In this document: piece by piece, positions 25,453 to 38,373 of the stretch
Numbering within the stretch: the stretch's first letter is position 1
How the letters are laid out: each line of letters opens with the position of its first letter
Source: Salvia splendens
Lineage: Eukaryota > Streptophyta > Magnoliopsida > Lamiales > Lamiaceae
Assembly: GCF_004379255.2 (NCBI RefSeq)
Contig: NC_056033.1
Span: forward strand, 19,770,209-19,834,208
Length of the DNA: 64,000 bases
Reading direction: 5' to 3'
Translations under genes and position numbers: made by a program
The notes under the pieces: generated by a model
The model's input: only the letters and a program-made list of their open reading frames with translations
Told to the model about the DNA's origin: nothing
Database searches by the model: none

Positions 25453-28156
25453 TCACATAAACAACTCGTGGTACTTTTCTTTCATTTTATCTTCTAACTC
25501 CCACGTGGCTTCCTCGGAGCCATGGTGTTTCCACAACACCTTCACGGATGCTATCGACTTGTTTCGCAACTCCTGCACCTTTCGATCTAGGATTGCTTCG
25601 GGTCTCTCCTCGTAGCTCATGTCGGGGGTCAGGATCACTTCCTCTAGATGAATCACATGCTTGGGGTCGAACACGTACTTGCGCAACTGCGACACATGGA
25701 ACACGTTGTGCACATTCCCAAAACTAGGAGGTAACGCCAAGCGGTACGCTACAGGACCCACTTCATCGATAATCTCGTACGGCCCTACAAAACGCGGTTT
25801 CAGTTTGCCCTTCACTCCAAACCTCATAACTCCTCTTGTCGGGGATACTTTCAAGAATACTTTGTCACCAACATCGAATTTGATCTCCGTTCGGCGCACG
25901 TCGGCATACGACTTCTGTCTATCTTGAGCTTCCTTGATCCTTGCACGAATTTGATGCACAATTTCGGTCATCTCCTTGATAGTGTCGGGTCCTAACATCT
26001 TTCTTTCACCAACCTCATCCCAGTAGAGTGGGGATCGACACTTCCTGCCATACAAGGCATCATACGGCTCCATATTGATCGTCACTTGATAGCTATTGTT
26101 GTAGGCGAATTCAACCAATGGTAGAACAGTCTCCCAACTTTCCCTTCGATCTAGGACAACGGCTCGTAGCATATCCTCAAGTGTTTGAATCGTCCTCTCT
26201 GACTATCCGTCGGACTGCGGGTGGTAAGCAGTGCTAAAGTTCAATTTCGTCCCTAGTTCCCGTTGCAAACTCATCCAAAACTTCGACGTGAACTTCATAT
26301 CGCGGTCGGATACAATGGTCTTTGGCACACCATGCAAGCGTACAATCTCACTCACGTAGAGCTTAGCTAACTTGTCCGATCCATAGGTAATCTTAATCGG
26401 TAAGAAGTGCGCACTTTTAGTCAGTCGATCGATAATCACCCAAATCGCAGTGTTCCCCTTCTGTGACCATGGTAAGCTCGTCACGAAGACCATGGCTATA
26501 TGCTTCCACTTCCATTCGGGAATTTCAAGCGGTTGCAATTTCCCATATGGCGTTTGGTGTAAGGCCTTCACTTGTTGACAAGCTAGACATCGTTCCACGA
26601 AAGATGCTACGTCTCCTTTCATTCCGTTCTACCAAAAGCGTTGCTTCAAATCTCGATACATCTTCGTGCTTCCAGGATGAGCAGTGTAAGGTGTGTCGTG
26701 TGCTTCACTCAAAATCTCATCTTTCAGTGCCTCGTCGTTCGGCACACATAATCGTCCATCGAACGTCAAAGCATTGTCCGCCTCTTCACGAAAATGGTCA
26801 TGTTTCTCGATTCTCACTTTCACACGTGTCTCTTCTAATTTCTCATCACATCGCTGAGCTTCTATGATCTTGGTTCTTAAGTCTGGCTCAGTTACTAGCG
26901 TCGCTATTATTCCTCCGGCTGTCTCTGGCACTTTTACTACCTTCAACTGCATCCTATCGAACTCACGGATCAACGCTTCCTCTTGAGTTAGGAAAGAAGC
27001 CAGTTGAGGTTGGTTCTTCCTACTCAAAGCATCGGCCACTACGTTCGCCTTGCCCGGATGATAGTGAATACCACAATCCTAATCCTTCACGATCTCTAGC
27101 CAACGTCGTTGTCGCATGTTCAACTCCTTCTGCTCAAAGAAGTACTTGAGACTCTTGTGATCCGTATAAATCTCACATCTCACTCCATAGAGATGATGTC
27201 TCCAAATCTTTAGTGCGTGTACTACTGCTGCCAGCTCTAAATCATGAGTCGGAAAGTTAAGCTCGTTCGGTCTCAATTGCCGGGAAGCATATGCTATCAC
27301 TTTCCCATCTTGCATCAACACGCCTCCAAGTCCTACTTTCGACGCGTCAGTATAGACGGCGAAGTCCTTGTCGGGTTCTGGTACCGCTAGGACAGGTGCT
27401 GTAGTCAATTTCTCCTTCAACAGTTGAAAACTCGCCTCGCATTCCGGCGTCCAAACCACCTTGATTCCTTTCTTTAACAGTTGCGTCATCGGTCTCGCAA
27501 TCTTAGAGAATCTCTCGATGAAACGTCGGTAGTATCCCACCAATCCCAAGAAACTACAGATTTCACTTGGCATTTTCGGCGACTTCCAATTTTGCACAGC
27601 CTCGACCTTCGCTGGGTCCACTTGAATTCCATTTGCCGTCACGATATGACCAAGAAAGTTCACTCGAGTCAACCAAAACTCACACTTACTAAACTTGGCA
27701 TAAAGCTTCTCTTTTCGTAACGTTTCCAACACAGTTTGCAGGTGTCATCCATGCTCCTCCTCGTTCTTCGAGTATACCAACACATCGTCGATGAAGACTA
27801 ACACAAACTTATCGAGATACTCGTGGAAAACTCGGTTCATCAAGTCCATGAAAACTGCCGGGGCATTAGTCAGTCCAAATGGCATCACAATGAATCCATA
27901 ATGGCCATAACGAGTGCGAAAAGCAATCTTAGGCACATCATCTCGTCGGAATTTTAGTTGATGATACCCCGACCTCAAGTCCATTTTCGAAAATACGCCC
28001 GCTCCTCGAAGTTGGTCAAATAAGTCATCGATCCTTGGCAGTGGGTACTTGTTCTTCAAGGTCAACTTGTTGAGCTCGCGATAGTCAATGCACATCCTCA
28101 TCGTTCCATCCTTCTTCTTCACGAATAACACCGACGCTCCCCACGGCGACACACTA
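25453..28156 (-). pseudogene. T1 pol: RT, RNase H, integrase, chromodomain (disabled)
   Basis: Order on the minus strand: RT from 28156 with [20 protein letters not shown] and the active site FIDDV (near 27790); then [19 protein letters not shown] and RNase H with [13 protein letters not shown]; integrase zinc-binding [16 protein letters not shown] and FVERCLACQ; catalytic core with IDRLTKSAHFLPI and TIVSDRD; C-terminal GPYEIIDEVGPVAYRLALPP and a chromodomain-like end VLWKHHGSEEATWELEDKM. In-frame stops: near 27742, TAG at 27079-27081, TAG at about 26626 (in FW-NG), TAG at 26203-26205. Those at 27079 and 26203 are shared with T1'. The N-terminal continuation lies at 46580 and above. Confidence 0.9.
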
Positions 28157-30948
28157 TGTAACGCCCCACTTTTCGAACCCTAATTTTCGAACCCTAAGAC
28201 AATTTTATTTATATCTTTGATTGCCGCAATTAAATGACGAATTGTTATGTGTTTGCTTTGGTGACCAAATTCTGATTTGACCGAGTCAAATTCGTCGATT
28301 TATGACGTGACTTTAATTAATTGATGCGGAATGAAATATATATTGCAGTAAATCATTTTTTTTGGGAGTGAGATTTAAATAGGATCATCAATAATTACCT
28401 TGCCCTTTTGTTGAGAAATTTCGACCACTGTTAATTGTTGGAGAAGAATTTTATTTCTTTGGATTTAATTATTTACTTTGAATAATTATCCAATTAAATT
28501 CAAAGCCTAATTACCTTATTTCTTCATGAGAAAATCGACTCCTATTGTTGTACTAAGGGAGATTTCGAAATCTTCCAAATTTTGTGGGAGGGAGAAATTA
28601 TTTATTATTTATTTGGATCCCTTATTTAGTTCTTTCCATGAATGAATTGGAATATCCTAGCAAATCTTACCTTACTTTATTTTATTAAGGATTTGGAAAT
28701 TTTTCCTCGTGGGAGGGCCAAATCACACGCCTACTTCCTTATAATGTGGGAGGATTTTTATTAATTTTTCTGCTCCGTATTATTTTATTCTGATCCGTGA
28801 AAATACCAAATTAAATCAAAGGCTAATTAAATAGCCAAGATTTTCAAAAATTCCTCCTTATTTCCTCCCTCAAATTCACGCCAATCATCTCCCTCAAATC
28901 CCCTCAAATCTTTATTTAATTTATTCTCCCAAATCTTCAAATTAATTGTGGGATATTTTATTTTCAACCCTATAAATAGAGACTAAACTATAACCTAAAC
29001 CCTAGCCACCCAATCCCACACGCCTACACTCTCTCTCACACGCCCATTCTCTCTTCCCCACTCCTCGCACACTTGTTCTTCTACTCTACTCAAGATCCTT
29101 TCGATTCGCCAAGAGTTTGTTGAAGAATCAAGAGTTATATTCGTTTCTACCGATTGTTTCGTTCAAGAAAGGTACAATCAAACCTCTATTTTTCATTCCT
29201 CTCCATCTAAACATTCTTTTGACTCCCTCATGCATATAGTGAGTGTAGGGATTTCAAATCTAAGGATTTAATCTGTGGGAATTTGTATTTGTATGTGTGT
29301 ATGCGTTTTGAATGAAATCGTATGAAGATTTAATGAATCATTGGTGAATGATGTATGATTATATGAAAACATGAGTGTGAGGACTCTTTTAAGCATGTTT
29401 GTGTGTTAAAACCATGAAAAGGTTGTGTTTGAATGAATGGGGATAAAACCCTAATTCGAATTTTTAAGCATTGAAAACTATGGATTCGGACAGTAGATTC
29501 CGAAATGTTTTTGACCAACCAAATGAACTCCTTTTTATTCAATTCTTTTTTCTGAGTAAACTTCATGATGTCTTCTGTGTTGTGTGTGAATTTCAACTCA
29601 TTTGGACAAAATATGAAGTTTTGGTGAATTTTTTAAGTTGACTGCGCAATTCTGCCGGAAAATGTTTTCTCGACCAATAGACCGACCTAAAAAGGTTATT
29701 TTGACATGAATTATTACTGGAAGTTATTTGATGAGTCTACTGCATTGTGGTAAAATTTTAGCCCCAACGGAAGTCGGGTGAGATTTTAATAATTTTTATA
29801 AAATGGTTACGCAGTGCTGCCAGATTTCTATCTTTACAAAAACAACTATGTTGTTATAAGTGATATACATGATTTATATATGTGATGACGTGATGTGTTA
29901 TTCAAAGATGGGGAAAAAGGGAAACGTTGGGGACATGCATGATTTTGAGTCGGTATTTGAGACTGATTGTGATACACATAATGTAAAGGTGATAACTCGC
30001 GCTCTCGGCGTGACAGCAAGGGAAAGGAAATACTTGAAATCTAAGCAGTCGAGGTGGGCTTTCTTTTAAATAAGGACGATGTCCTAAGTATTTTACCGAT
30101 GAGAATGAAATTGTGTTTATCATGCCTTGTTTGGTTTTAACGTGCCTATCTGATGTGGTTTTTTCCAATATTATTTAAATCGAATTCGGGTCCTCGTAGA
30201 GCCGCAAACTCTACTTGGATTAGTGTACACCAATGGTAGACCATGTGTCAGTGTATGGGTTGTCCGGTCTAGTGACCTGGTTTGCGGCCGCATTCCTTGT
30301 CATGTATGTGCGGATATGACTAACGTCTATGGGAAAATGACTGATCAGTCGACTTTTTACAATGGGATATGATTTTGAGTGCCTCGGGCCTTTCTAAAGC
30401 TAAACCCCGATGGTTACTTACGTATGGCATGATAGATAAATAATAATTTTTATGAAAATGTTTTCGGCATAAGTCCACTGAGTATCTTTATAGTACTCAG
30501 CCTTGCATGTGTTTTCCTTATGTGCAGGTTGAGCGGCGGCGAGAGGTTGGTGGTGTTGAGCAAGTAACTTGAAGAATTAAATGTTTATCTTTGAATTATG
30601 GGTGTCGTTGTGTCTTCACACATGACGTCACTCCTTCTCTTGGTCGTTTTCCGCTACGATATTTCTTTTACTTATTAGTTGTTGGGCCGAACTTAAATTT
30701 GTCCGGTTATTGTTTTCTTGTGATTCTGTTGGATAATGTCAAACTCTTAATCGTTTCCTTTGAGTATTAATTACCGGCCCAACTCATTATTTAAACCCGA
30801 GTCCCCTTCTTGTTTTATACTTTTTTGTTCATTTAGTATGTCGGTCAAACCTCCTTGATGAAACCCTAGCCTATTTTCTTTGTTATATTTAAGTCCGTTT
30901 AAGTCACGATCGCCGCATTTATTATACCCTAGAAGGGCGGTCGTGACA
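28157..30948 (+). repeat. T2 5' LTR (2792 bp)
   Basis: It begins TGTAACGCCCCAC and ends GGTCGTGACA. The TATA box TATAAATAG at 28971-28979 puts the transcript start near 29000-29010. It has splice-like signals AAAG|GTACAA (29171/29172) and TGTGCAG|GTTGAGCGG (30527/30528). A hairpin-forming CTGAGTA...TACTCAG lies at about 30477-30500. Compared with the 3' LTR it shows many substitutions and small indels, so T2 is not recent. Confidence 0.93.
28971..28979 (+). promoter_or_regulatory. TATA box in the T2 5' LTR
   Basis: TATAAATAG matches the plant consensus, preceded by CAACCC and followed about 30 bases later by a CA/CT-rich start region. The same box is in the 3' LTR at 44393-44401. Confidence 0.75.
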
Positions 30949-33720
30949 GTTTGGTATCAGAGCCTCAGTTTCTTTCCGCTCTGGACCCAGGAGTCTTGTT
31001 TGAGTCAAAATCCATTCATGTGTAAATTGACTAGTTGATAATCGTTGAAGGCTCAACACCACGACTCGTCCCCGTCCAACCACGAAGAATGAGGTAATAA
31101 GTATCTTGATTAATATTGATCTGAAACTGTGAAATGTTGTAAATTGCGATGGGAATATTACTCTTGTGAGAATGAAGATATTTCTATGGGAATCGATGCT
31201 AATATGACGTATTTGAAAATGTTGCTTGGAAGTATGGGATGATGAAAATACATGGATATGAAATTGCTTAATACGACTATGCCAAAAATGATGAATATTG
31301 TTGTGCACACCCCGATAAGGAAAATCGGCGAATACGTGATTGGACTTCTATGAGTTTGGATAGATGAAATTCTAAATGATTGATATTACATGAATTGTGA
31401 AACGTGAAGTATGAGTGTGATTACTTGATTATACTATGAAACAACACCTGTGGGAAATAAGTAAATACTATGGCTTTTGGAAAATGTTGTGAAGATATGA
31501 ACCGGGAGACACTATGAGATTATACAATTGTTTTTGTTTAACAGTGAGGCATAATGGTGTTGAATGTGCTGGATATTGAAGTATGATTGTGAACTTGTAT
31601 TGGTCGATGTTGAGATTTGCTATCACGTCCGCGAAACTGCAAAATTTACTTGAAGGAAATACATGTTGCTTCCATGAACGGCAAAATTTTATGCCTAGGC
31701 GGTTGAAATTTCATGACCATGAAACTGTGAGTGATATGCGTGTAGTTGCGAGTTGTGTTTGTGATACAGATGAGCATGATGATTTATGAAATGCGATTCC
31801 ATGGATGATTGATTGACTGAGTGTTGCTATTCACACATATTAATGTACGATGTTTGTTATGCTATGGAACACCAAATGACTTATGCGAATAAATGTGTTG
31901 ATTGTGCAATATATGGATGACGTATATGTGGTGAAAATTCATGACCGATGAATTACGAGGTATTGTATATAACCACTATTAAAGTGAAATGTGGAAATTT
32001 TGAACTTTGTTGCGAACGTAGGAGTCATATGAAGCTTGAGTTAGGTAATGATCAAATATAGGTTGAAGTACGAGACTTCAAGCTATGCTTGAAATTATAG
32101 AGTGCCTAAGAGGTAGGTCAGACTAAACGTGCTAGAACTTAGTTGTAAGCTGACAACTGCAATATCACTTTCCTAAGTGGTAAAACCAACGAAAATATAT
32201 ATTTCGAACTTTGGTATATCCTCACAATGGCGAGATCATACCTAAGATCTAATAAAACTATGCAGTCTTGCATACCATGCCAAAGTGGCAATGCGACAAA
32301 AGTACGACGACGTTTAAGACACTTTAAGATCACGTGTGCAATGGCAATGCATTTCTAAAACTACGTGGCATGGCAAGAAGACTTTGAAGATGCGACCATC
32401 AAAAATAGTTATTAATTTTCGACGATACTATGAATCACAACTCGGAATCCACGATTTCATAGAACGATGTTACCATGTTCAGGCTCGCAAAAATGTGCGA
32501 GGGAGTGCGACCCTCGTTGCTAGAATGAACGTTTTACTTTCAACATTACTTACTTGGATTCTAAGTTCCTTTCGGGACGTTTTGAATAAACGTGAGACCT
32601 TGCCTATTTAAACACCTTGGTTGACTCCCAATTTGCAAGTAATGTCCATTATTTTTTTTTCCTATATCGAGTCATGACTCACTTGTCTCGAAAGTTTGTG
32701 TTTGCCTTGGTAACGTTGGATAGCTTGATTGAGTAGTCTCCTTTGATTCATCATTCATAAGGACAATATTTTGACCTTATGAACTTCCGTCATTGAACTT
32801 CATTCCTAAGGTTGTTTGCAGTTATGACCTTCAGTATGATCACACCTCCAGACATGTTTTCTTCAAATAATGGAATATTATTCTTGGAACTACTGGTTCA
32901 CCTCTTTATTTTGTAACCATGTATGTGACAAGTTCTTTCTTGCAGAAGTGAAATTCTTTTTAGCTCGGTTTCACTACATATATTGTTTCATACTCAACGA
33001 TTTTTCTTTCTGCAACACCAAGTTAAGGCTATCATGTTCTCTTCTTCCTTAACGGGTTGATCGTGTTAAATTTCTGAAAAGTTCCATTCACTTTGAGTTG
33101 TCTTTAACAAACCCGTGAACCCATTGATGTGATTTCATCTTTTCCAATAACATGATGTTGTTGAACCATCATTTGTACTACTTCATGACATTTGTCCATG
33201 TTTCTAAATCCTGCCGCGACTGATTATTTTAGGCCTTGACATGTTTGAACGATATCCTTCATTGTTGTTCGGAATTTTGCAAATTGTGATCTAGCAGTCG
33301 GCTATGGAATTTGAGAATTTTTGCAGTTTCATCCTGTTTCCATGACCTATCTCATGTTCTTCAAAGCTCTCATCAGAAGTAAATTCTCAAAGCTCTATGG
33401 GTTTTATTTGATACCTCTAAACCATTTAATTCTCAGAATGGACGGGTTGAGTCCAATGAAACTCAATCATTGCATTGTTGTTCTTGTTTCCTTGGTTAAT
33501 TTTGGAGCCTTCCCGACTAAAGACATCCTTAGCAATGTTGCAACAATTTGAAATATGTTCATATCCAAGTAAGACTGTTGGGTCAAATTTCGAATCCTTG
33601 ATACTAGACGGTAGAGAAATGCAGTAGTTGACTCGAATTTACACAAGGAATAAGTTTCTATAGTCAGACATGCTAAAAAATGGCACACCAATCAGAAGCG
33701 TCGACGTAACTGACGAGATA
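30949..33720 (+). other. T2 primer binding site and long untranslated leader
   Basis: The primer site TGGTATCAGAGCC (30952-30964, tRNA-iMet) is followed by CTCAGTTTCTTTCCGCTCTG and a leader shared with T1 and T3 (GAAGGCTCAACACC...). That shared part ends in a donor-like GAATGAG|GTAATAAG (31093/31094). The remaining 2.6 kb has no ORF over about 90 codons and nothing recognised. A possible acceptor TTTCTATAG lies at 33655-33663, just before the gag start region. It may be an intron or simply untranslated. Confidence 0.6.
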
Positions 33721-34640
33721 CATTTATGAGTGAAGGATCGATCGAACGACAAGCGAATAATGAATATGAGAAGATGTATCTACGGTCACCATCGTGCGAG
33801 GAAATTGTAGAGGGTGTACAAGCCCCATCATAGAGTTTATTGCACAAAATAAATATCGTCAACAAGAGAGAACATATGAAAGGTGACGAGAAAGAGCCAC
33901 AGGACGACTAGACGATCGAGAAAAGAAATGTGTGATAATACCATGAATATTAGAAAATTGTGTGGGAGCTGGAAGACAAAACGAGGAGAGTTAATAGAAA
34001 TTTTCATGGGAGAATCGGCCAAGGCCGAATCATGGATACGCGCACTGGAGCGAATTTTTCGCAATCCTAGGATGCAATGATCGAGAACAGTTAAGTTGTG
34101 TGAACTACCAACTGACCGACACTGCCGACTTCTGGTGGGACACCAGGATGAAGACAATGCCTCGAGACCAAGCAGAAGGAATGACTTGGGAAGGCTTCAA
34201 GGCGGAAGTGTATAGCAAGTACGTGCCGAAGAGCTACCGGAAGGCGAAGGCGTCTGAATTCTACAATCTGACCCAAGGACGTATGACCGTGCACTCAACA
34301 GCATGATACGATATGCACCTGATCAAGCCGATACTGATGAGAAGCTGTCTGATAAGTTCCGCGAGGGACTAAGGCACGAGATAAAGATGTCGTTGGCGAG
34401 CCGTGGGAGACTTCCCTACGCAGAAGCACTGGCTCTAGCACTGGATATTGAGGCAGCGATGCCTAAGGAGAGAGCTAAGGAAATCACTACCTCGTCATCA
34501 CACCACTCCTGGGAGAAATGGAAGTGGGATGATTCTAGGATACCATACCACGGAAAATGGTACCAGTCGATTCAGCATCGATCTCAACACGGAGAGGAGA
34601 TGGAGGAAAGGAAAGTGGAAGACGTCACTGTTGTGTGAGG
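33720..34640 (+). pseudogene. T2 gag remnant
   Basis: Plus-strand pieces in several frames match the T1 gag: GESAKAESWIRALERIF (near 34005-34060), LTDTADFWWDTRMKTMPRDQ (34106 on), WEGFKAEVYSKYVPKSYRKA, then from 34303 MIRYAPDQADTDEKLSDKFR and LALALDIEAAMPKERAKE. The zinc knuckle and protease present in T1 are missing, so an internal deletion joins the gag to the start of RT near 34625-34700. It is non-functional because of frameshifts. Confidence 0.8.
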
Positions 34641-35754
34641 ATTTCTAGACGTTTTTCCGAAGTGTTACCTGGACGCCGCCAGATCGACAAGGGGAGTTTA
34701 CGATCGACCTCGAACTAGGAGTCGCACCTGTGTCTAAGGCACCGTATCGAATGGCGCCTAAAGAGTGGGATGAACTCAAGATACAACTTCAAGAGCTCAT
34801 GGACCTAGGATTCGTTAGGCCTAGTGTCTCACCGTGGGGCACACCGGTGCTTTTCGTCAAGAAAAAGGACGGGTCGATGAGAATGTGTATCGACTATAGA
34901 GAGTTGAACAAATTGACTCTCAAGGACGAGTATCCACTGCCGAGGATAGATGACCCGTTTGACCAACTTCGAGGGGCCGGTGTGTTCTCATAGATGGACT
35001 TAAGGTCCGGATACCATCAGTTAAGAGTCTGAGGAGAAGATGTACCAAACACAGCCTTTCATACGAGATATGGCCACTATGAGTTTGTTGTGATGTCGTT
35101 TGGGTTGACTAATGCACCTGCAGTATTCATGGACTTGATGAATCGAGTGTTCCACCCATACTTGGATAAATTTATCTTGATCTTCATAGATGACGTACTC
35201 GTCCACTCGAAGAATGAGAAAGAGCACAAGTAACATCTACGAATCACCTTGGAGACGTTGAGGACCGAGAAGCTATACGCTAAATTCAGGAAGTGTGAGT
35301 TTTGGCTGAACGAAGTCAATTTTCTCGGTCACATTGTGTCAGCAGAAGGTATTCGAGTGGATCCCGCCAAGGTTGAGGCGGTACAACAATGGAAGGTACC
35401 TTCGACACCAAACGAGATTCGGAGTTTCCTGGGTTTGGCAGGATATTACCGAAGGTTTATAGAAGGATTCTCCAAGATAGCGAGGCCAGTGACCCAACAA
35501 CTCAAGAAGGGGGTAAAAGTCAATTGGACCCCGGAGTGTGAGACAAGTTTTCAACTTTTGAAGGAGAAACTGACCACTGCACCAATCTTAGCTGTGCCAG
35601 AGCCTGGAATGAGCTACGTGGTCTACACGGATGCTTCGAAGGTGGGACTTGGATGTGTGTTGATGCAGAACAATAAAGTGATCGCGTAAGCGTCACGACA
35701 ATTGAGACCGCACAAGTTGAACTACCCAACCCACGACTTGGAGCTAGCAGTAGT
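34641..35754 (+). pseudogene. T2 pol, part 1: reverse transcriptase and RNase H start
   Basis: It starts with [20 protein letters not shown] in shifted frames, then [20 protein letters not shown] and [20 protein letters not shown]. The RT core includes [12 protein letters not shown] near 35185. The connection/RNase H start is [15 protein letters not shown] near 35625, and the piece ends in HDLELAVV at the T3 insertion. In-frame stops occur at about 34991 (GVFS-stop), 35029, 35231 and 35687. The reading frame resumes at 41764. Confidence 0.9.
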
Positions 35755-38373
35755 TGTAACACCCCGACTTTTTCTACTCTTTTTATTGTGTTCTTGAAAG
35801 GACCGTCGTTTGTACACTTGAAAATTTTTTCGACCTTGTTTCTTTTGTCGAGAGAATAATTTTACAATTTGGCTTTGGGCTATTAATTTTAAGAGTGTTG
35901 GGTCATCCAAATTTTCTTATTCTTTAACCAACTTAGCCAAACTCTACAATTTACATGTTGGGCCCAATTTCATCAAAGAACTTTAAGTTTCCAAGCCCAA
36001 TTCATTTTATTTGGAAACCACACTTTGAAGCCCAATTAGAGATTAACGATTTCTATACATGTATCTCTCCCTCAATCCCACGATTCCTTCCACATTCATT
36101 CAATTTCTGAAATAAAAGCTTGCTTTCTCCCATGATCTGCAGTTACAAGCATTTCTCTCCATCTCCTGCACGATCAGAATTCCAATTTACACCACGTTCC
36201 AAACTGCAGAGTTACATCCCTTTCTGTACATAGTTCACAAATTGAGAGAAAAAAAAAACCCGAGTGAAAGCAGAGAGTTCTGGAGTCGAAAATAAGCAAG
36301 TAGGATTCTCTGTTCCATCTCAATTTCAAACCCGGCATGTTTGGGAGTCGGAACTGGCGCTGACCGAGATGATGCGGGGAGATGTCGGCGGCGGTTGGTG
36401 AACGGAGCTGAGACGACTGGAGCTCGGCGGTGACGGAGAGGCAGTGACAGCGGCAGCGGGGGTTGCTGGTGCAGCAAAGGCCGAGAGAGGGAGAGAATTG
36501 CAGAATTTCTCATCCCAAACAAAGAGTGGCGGAGACGTCGAGGGGCAGTGCCGTTGCACGGATTTGCGAAAATAGCGACAACCGGCCAGGAGAAACGATG
36601 AACCGGTGCCACTGAACGACGGTGACTCTCACGGAAGAAACGAGAGTGGTGACTCTGCTTCTTCTCAACGGCAACAGCGGTGACATCGCGGGTGACTCGG
36701 GTCGACGGAATCGCTTGTTAGCCGGCGGCGTTGAGTGAGAATTTGAGGAGGAGTTCAGAGATTTCAATTTGGATTGTTCTCCTGGTTTTGATTTCATAGA
36801 AGAAGAAGACGACGGAAGGGGATTAATGAGAAGAGATTTGGGGGTTTCAATCCTTTTTCTTTTTGAATTTCACGTGGGCAGGTAAGAAAGAAGTTGGACC
36901 CTTTTTATTTAATTTTTATGGGCCATGTGAATTTATCTTTAAGTGTTGGGCCTTTTGTTTAGTAAAGGAGATGAATTGGAGTACATTAAATCAATGGATG
37001 ACTCTATGCACGCTTTTCGAGAAAGGAATGGAGCATACGTTAAGGCTTTAAACGATCGAGGTGGGCTTTCGAACTAAATACTTTTAAGAGCTTTAGTTTT
37101 AATATATTGATTCGAGCATCATTTTATGTGACAAAATTCATTTTAATTGAGATTGCAAGTATTATTAATTTTTATTCGATGATGATGTGGTTTATGTGCT
37201 TAAAGTGAAAGTGATGTTATGTGATATACGCGTTGATTTAGCGAGTGCTTTGTGATTTGCTCGACTTGTTGATGTGATGTGAGATGATGCTCGACCTTGA
37301 CAGAGAAAAATGATTTTATGTTTCAAATACGTTTTTGAGGAAAATAAAGTTTGCAAAGGGAATATCATGCAATGTGTTTGTTTTGAGAAATGCCTATCTG
37401 TTTGTTTAGCAAGGGAGTTGTCCCTACTAGACCTATTGAAATCGAATTCGGGTCTGACTAGGGAGTGAGTCCCTACTCAGGCTAGTGTACACCAATGGGG
37501 ATCGTGAGCCGTCTTTTGGGTCGGCCGGTCTAGTGATCGAGTTTGCGGCCACAAATCTCGTTTCACAGTATGTTGTTGATGTTGACGAGGTTGATGTTGA
37601 TGAGATTGATGTTGATGAGATTGATGTTGATGTTGATGTTGATGTTGATGATTATTTAGTGGGGAGTGAGTCCCTACTATGAGTTTAATCGAATTCGGGT
37701 CTTAGCAAGGGTGCGTCCCTACTCGGACTAGTGTACACGATGAGGACCGTGAGTCATCGAATGGGTTGGCCGGTTTTCGTGCTCGTGGAAAGTGGCCCCT
37801 TACACGGCACCCTAAAGAACAGATATGGCAGTTTCTTAAATAATCAAGGAGAAATGGTTGGTTTGAAGTGATGAGGAAAAAGGATTTGAGGATGAGTTGA
37901 AAGTTTGTGTTTGAAATATTTTTAGTGTCTCGGGCCTTTTCAAGTTAAAACCCCGAGGTCACTCAATGGTGGCATGATATAACTGTTTTTATAAAATTGT
38001 TTTGGCAATTGTCCACTGAGTGCATCAAGTACTCAGCCCTGCATATTGTTTTTCTTAATGTGCAGATTGAGCGGTGACGAGCGCGGTGGGTGTTGAGCAT
38101 AAAAGTGAAGAATGTCTATCAAATGTTCGGAATATGTTGTGTCTTCATACATAGCATTATTCTACTCTCGAGATGCTTCCGCTGAATATTGTTTCTTTTG
38201 CCAAGTATTGTTAAGATAATATTTGTTTCGAGTTGTTGATTGTTGAGATACTCTGATTTTTATTTCGAGCTATGGTCGAGTTGTGTTGATTCCCCCTTTC
38301 TTCCCCGCTTCTTTAACCCTCCCCTAGTCGCGATCAACCGTGTTTTCTATCCTTAGAAAATGCGGGCGTGACA
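35755..38373 (+). repeat. T3 left LTR
   Basis: It begins TGTAACACCCCGAC and ends GGGCGTGACA. It contains a GC-rich block 36350-36740 (source of spurious minus-strand ORFs), a strong donor-like GGGCAG|GTAAGAAAG (36881/36882), a (GTTGAT)n microsatellite at 37574-37655, and an acceptor-like TGTGCAG|ATTGAGCGG (38065/38066). Confidence 0.93.

Noticed and set aside
29860..30069. ORF of 69 codons repeated at 45287-45496
   Set aside because: Identical position in both T2 LTRs within the predicted intron; no domain and no Kozak or promoter of its own.
36235..36797. Several minus-strand ORFs (up to 125 codons), repeated at 39552-40147
   Set aside because: They lie inside the GC-rich block of the T3 LTRs, overlap in several frames, and recur only because the LTR is duplicated.
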